Virus record (IMG/VR): IMGVR_UViG_3300030333_004509 | Location: 1 to 62,866 of that record | From: a virus | Length of the DNA stretch: 62,866 bases | Direction: 5' to 3' (one strand) | Shown: positions 50,055 through 59,193 of the stretch, in pieces | Numbering within the stretch: the stretch's first letter is position 1 | Layout of the letters: the number at the start of each line of letters is the position of its first letter | Position numbers and translations under genes: made by a program | The notes under the pieces: generated by a model | What the model saw: only the letters and a program-made list of their open reading frames with translations | Told to the model about the DNA's origin: nothing | The model's database searches: none

Positions 50055-52787
50055 TTGTCACAGTCTCTATCACAGTGCAAAACTCAGCAAGGTGACGCCC
50101 AATGTGATAGCTGCCCGCTCAGGAACGGGGGGCCACTTTCGGAGGGAGAGTGGAAACCGGTGGGACCTGAGCTACACCAAAGAGCGACCGTAATTGCAAT
50201 TGCAGAGTCGCCCGGTCCCGAGGAGGTCGAGAGAGGCCGACCCCTTGTGGGCCGCTCTGGTGGTGAGTGGAACGATGCCCTGCGTGCTGCGGGCAAGACT
50301 CGCCCCGAAGTGGACCTAACCCACGTAATCCTCTGCCGCCCACCAGGACAGTCTTCTGGTGCCTGGGGTCGGATGGAGAAGAAGTTAGACAAGCTAAACA
50401 AGAAGCGAGAGAAAGACGGGCTGGACCCGCTGCCTCACCCGGCAGAGTGCTGTCGCCCTCGACTACTCGCTGAAGTATCAAAGTACGATCACATCATCAC
50501 GCTGGGTAAGACCGCCACTCGAGCTCTGACCGGCTCATCAGGATCCATCCAGGCTATGCGCGGTGGACCACTGTGGGTCGACGAAGACTGGCAGATCACG
50601 ACAGACGATGACGCCAAGCTACGCCGAGTCATGCCGACTCTGCACCCCTCGTTTGTACTGCGCTCACCCAGCTGGCGTAACGTCTTGCACTCTGACATCG
50701 GTAAGGCTTTCCGTTGGTTCGGCGGGGCACTACGCTGGACTGAACCCGACATCCTATGGCGACCTTCACCCGAAGAGCTTGAGGAGTGGCTTAGTCAACC
50801 AGCTCCTTTCTGGGCTTATGACGTGGAGACTGACGGTATCAACGCGCTCGAGTGCGGGTTGCGCACCTTGGCTATCGCCATCCCTGACATGGACGACCAA
50901 GGTCGAGTGGCTGACCCCACCATGGGTCGACAGGTCCACACGAACGCCAGGTCTGTAGGGTTGACATTCATGACTGTGAGTGGGGTCGCATGGTTCGACA
51001 CCGAGGAAGGCGCAGAGATCAAGGAGATCCTTCGACGGGCTTTCACTGATGGGCGTCCCTGGGTCGGACACAATGCCGGGTTCTTCGATCGACTGGTGAT
51101 CGAGAACCACTTTGGTGTGACGCCATACCCCCTCATCGACACGCTCTTCCCCGCACGTTTCCGTGCACCTGACCTGCCCAAAGGTCTCAAGACTGTGGGT
51201 TCGGTACTCACCGACGTAGAGCGCTGGGAGAGTACAGAGAAGGGAACGAAGATCGCGACAGGCAGTGAAGACGACGATGAGCTGTTGCGTTACAACATCA
51301 TTGACGCTGTAGTGAACGCACGTATCGTTCCTCCGCTTATCGTAGCTACTGAGAAAGCAGGCGCATTCCGCCCATGTAACCCAGCGTTTCGTCCATCAGG
51401 TTGGCCCAGCCATAGACCCTGGGATCTCAACGAAGTGGATCACGCCACGCAGGAGATGTGTGTTGAGCTCCACAGGAACGGTATCTGGGTCGACCAGGCT
51501 AAGCGGCTAAGTCTCGAGGCAGAGTATGAGATCAGCGTTCAGCAACGACATAAACGGCTTAATGGTTTTATCGATGGAGTCCCCATCAATCCCGGTAGTG
51601 CTGATCAAATACGCGATCTACTGTATCGTCGTTGGGGCCTGGGCATACCACCTCAGATGGAAGCGAGAGACTTCTACACCGAGACTGGTGCCCCTGGAAC
51701 AGGTGACGCTGTTCTCCGAGGACACTTAGCCAGCGGAAACTTGACGGCACAACAGGAAGAGTTCATACGTGAGCTGAGGTTGTACCGTAGAGAAAAGAAC
51801 AAGATCTTAGGTACGGTGTTGATCCCGATGCGTCGACGAGACATCGACCTCAAGAAAGGCTTGGTCTGGGAAGACGGGCGTGTCCGCAGTAACTGGAACG
51901 CTCACGTCACCAGCGTAGGTAGGCTGTCCAGTAGTGGACCCAACCTCCAGAACATCGGTAACCGAAAGGGGCAGGGCAGGCTGAAGAGTATCTTCGCAGC
52001 ACCACCTGGACGTGCTTACATCGGGGCTGACCTAGACCAGGCTCACCTGCGGATCACAGCCAACTACTGGCAGATACCACGTCTACTCGAGTGCTTCGCG
52101 GAGAAGAAAGACCCGCACAACCTGCTGGCCTATGACGTATTCGGCTCGAAGTTTAAGAACGCTGATGGGTGGGGACCGGAAGGATTCAGCCTCAAGCGTA
52201 AGCCTACAAGCGGCTCAGCTAAAGCGATGCGTGATGTGATGAAGACGTTCCGCTATGCCTCGATCTACTGGGCAGATCCCATGACCGTCTGGCAGGTGCT
52301 CACCTCAACGGAGACAAACGACGGCAAGATGCCGTACCTCAAGTTCGAGACTCGAGAGGTACGCCACTTCCATCGCAAGTGGTTGGAGGCTGAGCCTGAG
52401 TGGATGGATGCGTGGAACCGCATGCTCACGATCTACCGATACCAGAACTATATGGAGGAGCCTGTGCTGGGTAGGCGCAGCGGCGGGCTGAGTGACGGCA
52501 AGAAGAACGAGGTTGTTAACTTCCCGATCCTCGCCGCGGAGAGCTCGCTCATGCGACTGGCTGAGCAGGCTGTCATCGAAGCATTCCCGTTCCAGTTTGA
52601 CGGGCCCGGCACTGGCATGATTCACCAGTGTCACGACAGTATCTGTGTCGAGGTCCCTGATGCAGGAGAAGAGCAGCTCGAGGAATGGCGCTGCATCGTA
52701 GAAGAATGCATGACAATCAAGGTGCCTGGCTGGGAGGTCGACCTGACTTCTGAGGCGGACATCGGACGAACACTAAAGGATGTGTAA
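50055..52787 (+). CDS. DNA polymerase I family protein fused to uracil-DNA glycosylase domain
   Basis: A 910-residue replicative polymerase. Residues ~10-225 look like family-4 uracil-DNA glycosylase: Cys17/Cys20, 'AESPGPEEVERGRPLVGRSG' with E51, the later Cys pair for a 4Fe-4S cluster, and H197-P-S. Residues ~250-420 are the 3'-5' exonuclease (DVETDG from D256, 'GHNAGFFDRL', 'YNIIDAVVNA'). The polymerase follows: motif A 'ADLDQAHLRI' (D659), motif B K730-TFRY with Y734 at the position of E. coli F762, and motif C H860-D861-S. It starts at TTG within a predicted hairpin. Confidence 0.88.
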   Translation: MSQSLSQCKTQQGDAQCDSCPLRNGGPLSEGEWKPVGPELHQRATVIAIAESPGPEEVERGRPLVGRSGGEWNDALRAAGKTRPEVDLTHVILCRPPGQSSGAWGRMEKKLDKLNKKREKDGLDPLPHPAECCRPRLLAEVSKYDHIITLGKTATRALTGSSGSIQAMRGGPLWVDEDWQITTDDDAKLRRVMPTLHPSFVLRSPSWRNVLHSDIGKAFRWFGGALRWTEPDILWRPSPEELEEWLSQPAPFWAYDVETDGINALECGLRTLAIAIPDMDDQGRVADPTMGRQVHTNARSVGLTFMTVSGVAWFDTEEGAEIKEILRRAFTDGRPWVGHNAGFFDRLVIENHFGVTPYPLIDTLFPARFRAPDLPKGLKTVGSVLTDVERWESTEKGTKIATGSEDDDELLRYNIIDAVVNARIVPPLIVATEKAGAFRPCNPAFRPSGWPSHRPWDLNEVDHATQEMCVELHRNGIWVDQAKRLSLEAEYEISVQQRHKRLNGFIDGVPINPGSADQIRDLLYRRWGLGIPPQMEARDFYTETGAPGTGDAVLRGHLASGNLTAQQEEFIRELRLYRREKNKILGTVLIPMRRRDIDLKKGLVWEDGRVRSNWNAHVTSVGRLSSSGPNLQNIGNRKGQGRLKSIFAAPPGRAYIGADLDQAHLRITANYWQIPRLLECFAEKKDPHNLLAYDVFGSKFKNADGWGPEGFSLKRKPTSGSAKAMRDVMKTFRYASIYWADPMTVWQVLTSTETNDGKMPYLKFETREVRHFHRKWLEAEPEWMDAWNRMLTIYRYQNYMEEPVLGRRSGGLSDGKKNEVVNFPILAAESSLMRLAEQAVIEAFPFQFDGPGTGMIHQCHDSICVEVPDAGEEQLEEWRCIVEECMTIKVPGWEVDLTSEADIGRTLKDV

Positions 52788-53239
52788 TGAGTACTGCAAG
52801 ATGGTTCCTGGCGCATGACAAGTCGGTTGAGGAAGATCTCATCAACATGTGGGCCAAAGAACTAAAAGAACTGTTGGCTTCCCCCGGCTTTGAAGTCGAA
52901 GTAACTTCAGGTCGAGATGACTACATCGCTCGATCTGCAGCCTTGGGTGGCTGGGCTCGTTGGTGCGGTGATGTCCCGCACGGTCGACGCTACGATGGTG
53001 ATCCCATGTTCCATGGTGTAGTCGTACCCGTCAGTCCTGGTGACATGAAGCCGCTGGTCGGCAAGGCTACCTGTCAGATCGTCGCTGGCTTTATCAGCGA
53101 GATGAAGCACGCCTACACCTGGTGCCCCGCATCTGGTGAGTTTCAACGCATCGAAGATGTTCAAACGACTGACATGGACGACTGGCGTGGCTGGGCTCAA
53201 CTAATACTTGAGGTTGACGCCTCGTCACAATGTGAATAG
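52787..53239 (+). CDS. Hypothetical protein after DNA polymerase
   Basis: A 150-residue acidic protein with an N-terminal helix (VEEDLINMWAKELKELLA) and a mixed remainder with several Trp. Unrecognised. It is joined to the polymerase gene by a TAATG junction, so a replication-accessory role is possible. Confidence 0.55.
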   Translation: MSTARWFLAHDKSVEEDLINMWAKELKELLASPGFEVEVTSGRDDYIARSAALGGWARWCGDVPHGRRYDGDPMFHGVVVPVSPGDMKPLVGKATCQIVAGFISEMKHAYTWCPASGEFQRIEDVQTTDMDDWRGWAQLILEVDASSQCE

Positions 53240-53271
53240 TCTACCAGTATCCTAAACTCAAGGAGGGATGA

Positions 53272-55026
53272 ATGTCTAAGACACCTTCGCCTGATCCCTA
53301 TGTCAGGCTCATAGAGAGCAACGTAAAGAGTCCCACGGGGGACTTCTGGAAGCTAGAGCTCAGTCCTCGAACGCTGCTCGTTGGCTCAAACACATCACAT
53401 AAGAGCGCGGTTCTGCAGTCAGTAGAGCTGGCATTGACGGGTGCTGCCGATGATATTGTCGGTCGATCTGCTGTCAAGGATGCGGGCTTGCTCATGACTC
53501 TGTCCCCAAGCGACACGCTTGAGACTACAGCTTGTTTCTCGGATGGGTCAGAAGCTTTCTTCCGCGTCAAGAGTGACGGCAAGAAAGTCAGCAAGCCAGA
53601 GCACGCTCACGATCTCGATACCAAGCAGAGCCTACTGCTGCGTCAGGTTCGCTCAGTGCTTGCCTCAGGCACAGATACCTCTCGCCGCGCGTTTCTCCGG
53701 TGGGTAGGTAGAAACCTACAGGAAGAAGACATCCTGGCTTTCGTACCGACAAACCTGCACTCTAAGTATCGCGACTGGGCTGAGCATATCCGCGGAGATG
53801 ACCAGGTAGACACGCTTCTTAAGATCTACGATTACGCAGCCAAGAAGCAGAGAGACTTGGGTCGACAGGCACAGGCGGCTCGCGCTGTGGTGCAGAGTCT
53901 CAGTGAAGATGTTGAGCTGGGTGACAGTGCTCAAGTCGGACATCTTAAAGAGAAGATCAGCAATCACATCTCGTTGATGGCTCACGCCTACACGGGCAGT
54001 CACCTGCCGGAAGGATGGAAGCACGTCGATGTATCTAAGCAGGCAGTGAACTTTGCGATTGAACAGGACCTCGAGTCGTGTCCTCTGTGCGGCAGCAACG
54101 TAGGCAACGAGCACTTTCACCGAGTCCTGGATTACTACCTCAAGGCTTGCGAAGACGTGGATCGAACTGATCAAGCAGCTTACTTGTTTGAGAAGAATAC
54201 GGAGCTTCAAGAGATGCTCAACCAGCTGGCTGATCTGTCGAATAAGCAGGGGCAGCGTAGCTCAATGATGGACACGCAGGCCAAGGTGATCGAGCTTACG
54301 CAAGAAGCTGAGAACTACAAGCTCTACAAGTCACAGCTGTCTGACACTGTACTTCAGCTACTTCGCTCTTCTTTTGTCCAAGACTTCTGTCTGCAAGTTA
54401 GCGAGTACCTACCAAAGAACTGGCGCTTCTCAGTCAGGCTCAACGAGGGTGACCGCCAGGTGTTCCGGGTAGGTCTGTATGACTCCGAGTCTGGGCGTGT
54501 GCGCTGCGCTTTGTCCGGTGCTGAGTGGGCTACAGTCACATCAGCGCTGGCTATGTGCGTGGCCGATGGACTGCCGGAGACTACACCTCGAGTGATTATT
54601 CCTGAGGATCGAGCTTGGGATAAGAAGACCTTGGCGGCTGTTATGCGGAGCTTTAACTCCTTCGATGGTCAGGTCCTGATGGCGAGCACCATCCGACCGC
54701 AGGGTCGCACTCCCAAGGGCTGGACCATTATCGACATGGACCAGTGGCTGGAGGAAGAGATCGAAGGCTCAGCTGAGGCTGCGGATGAGCAAGCAGAGCT
54801 TAGCTCATGTCCCGTAGACACTGAACCTGAGCGACCAGTCTCGAGCAAGGGAGCGAAGATCCTTACCGGTCTTGGCTACGACAAGGAGCAGATCACGCAC
54901 ATGAACGTGTCGACTGCTGCGGCTATCATCAAGCAAGGTTTGTTGGCTGAGTACACTCACATCAGCTCAGACGGCGGTTATGAGTTCACTCAGAGCAGCA
55001 AGCTGATTAAGTTGCCAGAACAATGA
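53272..55026 (+). CDS. Rad50/SbcC-like ATPase with zinc hook
   Basis: A 584-residue SMC-type protein. Walker A is G38-SNTSH-K44-S45. Short coiled coils flank a zinc hook C270-P-L-C273. The signature is 'ALSGAEWATVTSAL', and a degenerate Walker B follows (RVIIPEDRAW). The coiled coil is short compared with cellular Rad50, as in other phage versions such as T4 gp46. A C-terminal extension after residue ~495 is acidic, then ends in a small helical domain. No SbcD/Mre11-like partner was found; the Cas4-like nuclease may substitute. AAGGAGGG precedes the ATG. Confidence 0.75.
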   Translation: MSKTPSPDPYVRLIESNVKSPTGDFWKLELSPRTLLVGSNTSHKSAVLQSVELALTGAADDIVGRSAVKDAGLLMTLSPSDTLETTACFSDGSEAFFRVKSDGKKVSKPEHAHDLDTKQSLLLRQVRSVLASGTDTSRRAFLRWVGRNLQEEDILAFVPTNLHSKYRDWAEHIRGDDQVDTLLKIYDYAAKKQRDLGRQAQAARAVVQSLSEDVELGDSAQVGHLKEKISNHISLMAHAYTGSHLPEGWKHVDVSKQAVNFAIEQDLESCPLCGSNVGNEHFHRVLDYYLKACEDVDRTDQAAYLFEKNTELQEMLNQLADLSNKQGQRSSMMDTQAKVIELTQEAENYKLYKSQLSDTVLQLLRSSFVQDFCLQVSEYLPKNWRFSVRLNEGDRQVFRVGLYDSESGRVRCALSGAEWATVTSALAMCVADGLPETTPRVIIPEDRAWDKKTLAAVMRSFNSFDGQVLMASTIRPQGRTPKGWTIIDMDQWLEEEIEGSAEAADEQAELSSCPVDTEPERPVSSKGAKILTGLGYDKEQITHMNVSTAAAIIKQGLLAEYTHISSDGGYEFTQSSKLIKLPEQ

Positions 55027-55256
55027 AATGCCCTGTCTGCAATCAGAAGACTGTCGTTTGCACCACTCGTACAAGCGACAGTCCGCGAGGTTACAAGGCG
55101 GCTCGTCTTGTAAAAGAGTCGGTGTCTTGGTACACCAGTGATTGGGTTGCTCGCATACGATCCTGCTCCAACTGCGGTTGGAGTGGGCCAACAGTCGAGC
55201 TTCCACTCGAGGATTTGAAGGGTGGTTGGAAACATGCCTACCCGCACAAACCTTGA
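55023..55256 (+). CDS. Zinc-ribbon protein
   Basis: A 77-residue protein with two zinc-knuckle pairs, CPVC at residues 3-6 and CSNC near 48-51, separated by a basic segment. It resembles the zinc domain of NrdR-like regulators without the ATP-cone. It overlaps the Rad50-like gene by 4 nt. Function unknown; nucleic-acid binding is likely. Confidence 0.6.
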   Translation: MKCPVCNQKTVVCTTRTSDSPRGYKAARLVKESVSWYTSDWVARIRSCSNCGWSGPTVELPLEDLKGGWKHAYPHKP

Positions 55257-55282
55257 CAGCATGGTCCGCGACTCGATAGATT
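55253..55282 (+). promoter_or_regulatory. Promoter ahead of the DUF927 gene
   Basis: A consensus -35 TTGACA (55253-55258), 18-nt spacer and TAGATT (55277-55282) begin in the stop region of the preceding gene. It would give a ~155-nt leader for the gene at 55444. A second -10-like TACACT (55417-55422) lies closer to the start but lacks a -35. Confidence 0.55.
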
Positions 55283-55292
55283 GATCGAACCC

Positions 55293-55312
55293 ACCAGACT
55301 GCGCGGTCTGGT
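55293..55312 (+). other. Hairpin in the DUF927 leader
   Basis: ACCAGAC (55293-55299) pairs perfectly with GTCTGGT (55306-55312) around TGCGCG, a few bases after the predicted transcription start. There is no T tract, so it is more likely a 5' stabilising structure than a terminator. Nothing else is seen in 55313-55416. Confidence 0.5.
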
Positions 55313-55443
55313 TCCTGTAACAAGGATTGGGTTTAGGGTTGCGTCATCCGTTTGAGCTCGGGCGGGTGGCGCATTTCCTTGTCCCTCAGCGCACTTCTTT
55401 GATCCCCCCCTAACGGTACACTTCATGATCCCCGGAGTCCCTC

Positions 55444-57534
55444 ATGCCAGATACGGCGCAAGCCGATGGAGCTCAAGCTGAAAACCCTGAACCCATCTCA
55501 GCAATCGAAGCCCTTGAGAATCTACTAACTGCCGCGAGAGAACAGAACGCTGAAGCTCGCGACTCTGCCTGGTCCCAGATCCAGGACCCTGATGTAATGG
55601 ATGAGCTAGCTCGAGAGTGGCGCACATCCAGCGATCGGATCACCGCACTGATCTCAGCGCTTGAAACAACAAGAGGTCAGGCTCGTCGAGCCCGGACACT
55701 GCGTAACGCAATCAGGCGACTGGCTGAAGAGCGTGCTCGCCAGATGGCTGAGCAGTGGCTCAATGAACTACAAGAGGACATGACCAGGCTACCTACCCTG
55801 GCCGAGGCGCTGAGCCTGGGCGGGCCGCCCGCGGGCGTAGTGGATCCCCTGGTCCTGGCGAACCTGCATGTACCTCGAGGATTCCAGATCGAAGTCTCGG
55901 GAGTCTACCGATTGACTCCTGGGATGGACGGTGACATGCAGCGCACAAAGATCTGTTCCGCTCCGATGTTTATCTCAGGCCGGACCATCGATGTCCTTAC
56001 CGGAGAAGCGAAACGTCAGGTTGTGTGGCGGGGGCCCAGTGGTTGGTGCTGCCGTGTCGTAGACAGGAGAACGATCCTTGACGGCTCACGCATCATGTCC
56101 CTTGCGGATCTCGAGGCCCCGGTAAACTCAATCACAAGCGGACAGGTTATCACTTACCTGGCAGAGTTCGAGTCCGAGAACAGTCACCGCTTCCCGGCAA
56201 TCCGCTCAGCTTCGCGCATGGGCTGGCTCCCGGACGGCTCCTTTATCCTGCCGGACGTTCACTACACGCCGGACGATGAGCCCACCAGGTTCGCCTTGAC
56301 CGCACCTCCCGGACTCGAGCAGCTATCCAAGGGTTGGGGCTCGGCAGGCACCTGGAACGAGTGGTGCAACGGTGTGCGCCAGATCTGTGAGTTCCCGCAC
56401 ATGATGATCTCCATCTATGCCGCGGCAGCTGCCCCGATCCTTACTGTCCTGCGCCTTCCCGGATTCGTCGTAGACTTCAGCGGCGAGACCAGCGGAGGTA
56501 AAACCACAGCTCTTCGTATGGCTGCGTCTGTGTGGGGTCGGCCCGCAGACAGTTATCCTACGGCGATGTATAGCTGGGACGCCACCAAGGTCTGGATCGA
56601 GCGCACCACCGGCTACCTCCACAACCTGCCCTTGATTCTCGATGAGACCAAGCGCGTGCGTCATCCCCGGATGATTCGAGATGTGATCTATGACTTCTGC
56701 CAGGGGCAGGGTCGAGGCCGCGGATCGGTCGACGGCACCAGGTCCATGGCATCCTGGCGCTCTGTCCTGATCAGCTCCGGCGAAGGTGCAGCCACCAGCT
56801 TCAGCCAAGATGCCGGAACTCGAGCTCGAGTCCTTAGCCTCAAAGGTAAGCCGTTGGGTAACAACGCAGAGGAAGGCGGCAAGATCAGCGAGAACATACA
56901 GGTGATTCTTTCGGATAACTACGGACACCTGGGCCGGAGGCTCGCTCATTACCTGGTCGCTAACACCGCAAACCATGACCAGATTCGGCAGGTCTTCAAG
57001 GAAGCTCGGGACCGGTACTCGAACATTGCACAGACTGCGGTAGCTCGTAGACACGCAGCTCACCTGGCTGTTCTCGAAGTAACCGCACAGATCGTTCATC
57101 AGCTTGACGTGCCTCGTCCGCTCGAGGATCCCTTCGCTCGACTGATCGAGGCCGCGGCGGACGCAGGCATCGACGCCGACCGACCGTTCGCTGCGATGCA
57201 GGACATCGTGAGCTGGTGCGCAGCCAATCGCACACGGTTCTGGGGCCGACATGAGAGCACCTCCTTTGGCCCACGCACACCCGGAAACGGTTGGGCTGGG
57301 GCCTGGTCAGACGAGGAGGGCTGGGAGTTCATCGCGATAACCACACTAACGCTTCGTCAGATTCTGGATGAGCTGGGCCACCATCCTGACGAGGTGATCA
57401 CCCGGTGGGACGAGAGAGGCTGGCTCTTCAGGGGACGAGGGCGAAACCGAACCAAGGTCGTGCGCGTGGATGGCTCCCCGATCCGCTGCTACTGCATCGA
57501 CCGGAGAGCTGCTGACCTGGCGCTGGATGACTGA
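55444..57534 (+). CDS. DUF927-family helicase-like ATPase
   Basis: A 696-residue protein. Residues ~1-120 are an acidic/helical N-terminus. The DUF927 core follows: P-loop G347-ETSGGKTT ('FSGETSGGKTTALRMAASVWG', split here), then WDATKVWIE, D400-E401 in 'LILDETKR', and 'SMASWRSVLISSGE'. DUF927 proteins are relatives of hexameric replicative helicases found in phages and mobile elements, so this is the best candidate for the replicative helicase. No primase motif was recognised. The C-terminus contains a winged-helix-like part. It precedes the FmdB gene by 0 nt. Confidence 0.8.
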   Translation: MPDTAQADGAQAENPEPISAIEALENLLTAAREQNAEARDSAWSQIQDPDVMDELAREWRTSSDRITALISALETTRGQARRARTLRNAIRRLAEERARQMAEQWLNELQEDMTRLPTLAEALSLGGPPAGVVDPLVLANLHVPRGFQIEVSGVYRLTPGMDGDMQRTKICSAPMFISGRTIDVLTGEAKRQVVWRGPSGWCCRVVDRRTILDGSRIMSLADLEAPVNSITSGQVITYLAEFESENSHRFPAIRSASRMGWLPDGSFILPDVHYTPDDEPTRFALTAPPGLEQLSKGWGSAGTWNEWCNGVRQICEFPHMMISIYAAAAAPILTVLRLPGFVVDFSGETSGGKTTALRMAASVWGRPADSYPTAMYSWDATKVWIERTTGYLHNLPLILDETKRVRHPRMIRDVIYDFCQGQGRGRGSVDGTRSMASWRSVLISSGEGAATSFSQDAGTRARVLSLKGKPLGNNAEEGGKISENIQVILSDNYGHLGRRLAHYLVANTANHDQIRQVFKEARDRYSNIAQTAVARRHAAHLAVLEVTAQIVHQLDVPRPLEDPFARLIEAAADAGIDADRPFAAMQDIVSWCAANRTRFWGRHESTSFGPRTPGNGWAGAWSDEEGWEFIAITTLTLRQILDELGHHPDEVITRWDERGWLFRGRGRNRTKVVRVDGSPIRCYCIDRRAADLALDD

Positions 57535-57735
57535 ATGCCAATCTACGAATACAAATGTGCGAAGTGCAACATCAGTATCGAACGACTCGTTCGTATGAAT
57601 GAGACTGCTAAGCCAGACTGTCCGATGTGTAATGAAGAGATGAAGCGCATAATCAGTCAAACCAGCTTCGTCCTTAAGGGCGGAGGCTGGTTCGCTGATA
57701 GCTACTCCTCGAGCTCCGCGGACCCAAACAAGTAA
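57535..57735 (+). CDS. FmdB-family zinc-ribbon protein
   Basis: A 66-residue protein beginning MPIYEYKCAKCN, with a second pair CPMC and 'FVLKGGGWFADSY'. This is the full FmdB pattern; the family is a putative regulatory zinc ribbon of uncertain function. It is the last gene of the rightward block. Its stop is one base from the stop of the convergent gene at 57737, leaving no room for a terminator between them. Confidence 0.85.
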   Translation: MPIYEYKCAKCNISIERLVRMNETAKPDCPMCNEEMKRIISQTSFVLKGGGWFADSYSSSSADPNK

Positions 57736-57736
57736 C

Positions 57737-58015
57737 TCAGTACAAGTCTGGGTCTGCCTTTATCTGGTCAATCAACCTACCCAGATACATGTTCGCTCGC
57801 CTTGTTCCCTTGATCTCTTCATCTGCATCCTGCGCGATTGCCACGCGCATACGCTCGGCCATGCCGGGACGGATTGCCTCGACGCAGAACAGCACCTCGT
57901 TCATCTTCTCGATCATGAACTCCAACTCTTGCTTCAAGTCGTCGCAGATTTGCTCCTGCAATCCAAGCTCATGGATGGCGTCTGCCATCGTTTCGATATG
58001 TTCTTCTAATCTCAT
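57737..58015 (-). CDS. Hypothetical acidic helical protein
   Basis: A 92-residue all-helical protein (MRLEEHIETMADAIHELG ...). Unrecognised. GGAG lies about 10 nt before the ATG, next to a GTTACGAT that differs by one base from the right-end repeat unit. It is the last gene of the leftward accessory block. Confidence 0.55.
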   Translation of the reverse strand: MRLEEHIETMADAIHELGLQEQICDDLKQELEFMIEKMNEVLFCVEAIRPGMAERMRVAIAQDADEEIKGTRRANMYLGRLIDQIKADPDLY

Positions 58016-58080
58016 GGGTTACGATTCTCCTTCGTTCATTAGTAGGAACGATTGGTAGGTCTGAAAGTGGACACGAACTT

Positions 58081-58329
58081 TTAGATTTTTCTTCGCACCT
58101 CCGCCAGCAGCTCATCTCGCTCGGCCTCCATCGCCTCAAGCTCCTCGACCCTGCGGAAGTACTGCTGACGCATCAAGCGGATCTCACGCTTAAGCTCTTC
58201 GACCTCGCGCTCCTGCGCATCTACAAGCTCCTCGACCTCGGCCTTCAGCTTTCGGACTTGCATGTGCAGTTGTCCGTTCTCGGCCTCGACCTCCTCGTAC
58301 CTGTCTGCCATCCTCATAAATGCGCTCAT
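58081..58329 (-). CDS. Coiled-coil protein
   Basis: An 82-residue protein predicted to be one continuous coiled coil with heptads of Leu, Val and Met among Glu and Arg. The start at 58329 shares one base with the upstream stop (TGATG). Function unknown. Confidence 0.55.
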   Translation of the reverse strand: MSAFMRMADRYEEVEAENGQLHMQVRKLKAEVEELVDAQEREVEELKREIRLMRQQYFRRVEELEAMEAERDELLAEVRRKI

Positions 58330-58688
58330 CACTTACCTTCCAACGAGTCAGCAAGCTGCTCGAGTTCTTCGATGATGTCTGCCGATGCGACTGCTCTGGT
58401 CCTTGTGCCGACAGCTGCTGCTGACGCGGCCCCGTTATCGAGCAGACCCTGCGCTCGATTGAGCACGCTAATCGTCCATTCGTCTCCCTTGTTAACCAGA
58501 TCCCAGACTACCGAGTCAACGTCTTTGTACTCGGTGAGATCCAGCAGATCCTTCACAGACTCCTGCAAGAGATCGTACTCAAGCTCGACAGCATCGCACG
58601 CGAGGATCAGATCCTGCTTCCAGTCCGGCTTGCGGCTACCTGCCACCACATCACAGACACACTCGACCAGTCTTTGCATTGCTTCCAT
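58329..58688 (-). CDS. Hypothetical helical protein
   Basis: A 119-residue protein, acidic and helical (LVECVCDVVAGSRKPDWKQD ...). Unrecognised. The start at 58688 lies in a GGAGGTGAGTGATG junction that also encodes the GGE end of the upstream protein. Confidence 0.55.
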   Translation of the reverse strand: MEAMQRLVECVCDVVAGSRKPDWKQDLILACDAVELEYDLLQESVKDLLDLTEYKDVDSVVWDLVNKGDEWTISVLNRAQGLLDNGAASAAAVGTRTRAVASADIIEELEQLADSLEGK

Positions 58689-59173
58689 CACTCACCTCCC
58701 AAACCATTCAATCGGCTGCGGGGAACACCTGTCGTCAGACCTCGAGCCAGTCGAGCTTCGTAGCAGGCCTCCCTGACGGACTCGATCTCACTCTCAGTCA
58801 GCCAGACTACCCGGGTCTCCTTGTCGTGGCTTCCGACACTCAGTCGCTCAGCCACCCTGATGTAGTCCGTGCCCCGGTAGATGTACTCCTTCTCCAGGCC
58901 ACCGTGCTGGTCGTGGCGATGTCTCCACGGTCGGCACTTGAGCTTCGACCCGGTGTCGGGGCCAGCCTTCAGCTCGGGCTCCTCACCGGGGTCAGGGCTG
59001 GGCGCTTCCTTGCGCCTCGTCTCCAGCTCGTAGAGAACCACATCTGGCTCTTTGCCGTCCGTAATCGCAGCGATCAAGTCTTCGGCTCCCCACCTGTCTG
59101 GGCTGTCATACCCACAGATGGCTTCGTCGAAGATGAACTTGCCTGTGATCTGTACCTCGTAAACTTTCTGCAT
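58688..59173 (-). CDS. Hypothetical protein under the 29-nt control element
   Basis: A 161-residue protein with an N-terminal beta segment (KVYEVQITGKFIFDEAI) and an internal low-complexity Pro/Glu/Asp region; it ends in GGE. An AGGAGG ribosome site lies 9 nt upstream, and the duplicated control element (59194-59222) lies just before that. Function unknown. Confidence 0.6.
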   Translation of the reverse strand: MQKVYEVQITGKFIFDEAICGYDSPDRWGAEDLIAAITDGKEPDVVLYELETRRKEAPSPDPGEEPELKAGPDTGSKLKCRPWRHRHDQHGGLEKEYIYRGTDYIRVAERLSVGSHDKETRVVWLTESEIESVREACYEARLARGLTTGVPRSRLNGLGGE

Positions 59174-59193
59174 AGTAGTTACCTCCTGAATCT

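Noticed and set aside
56323-57252. 309-residue leftward reading frame opposite the DUF927 gene
   Set aside because: It is antisense to a clear helicase-like protein and has no motif or ribosome site.
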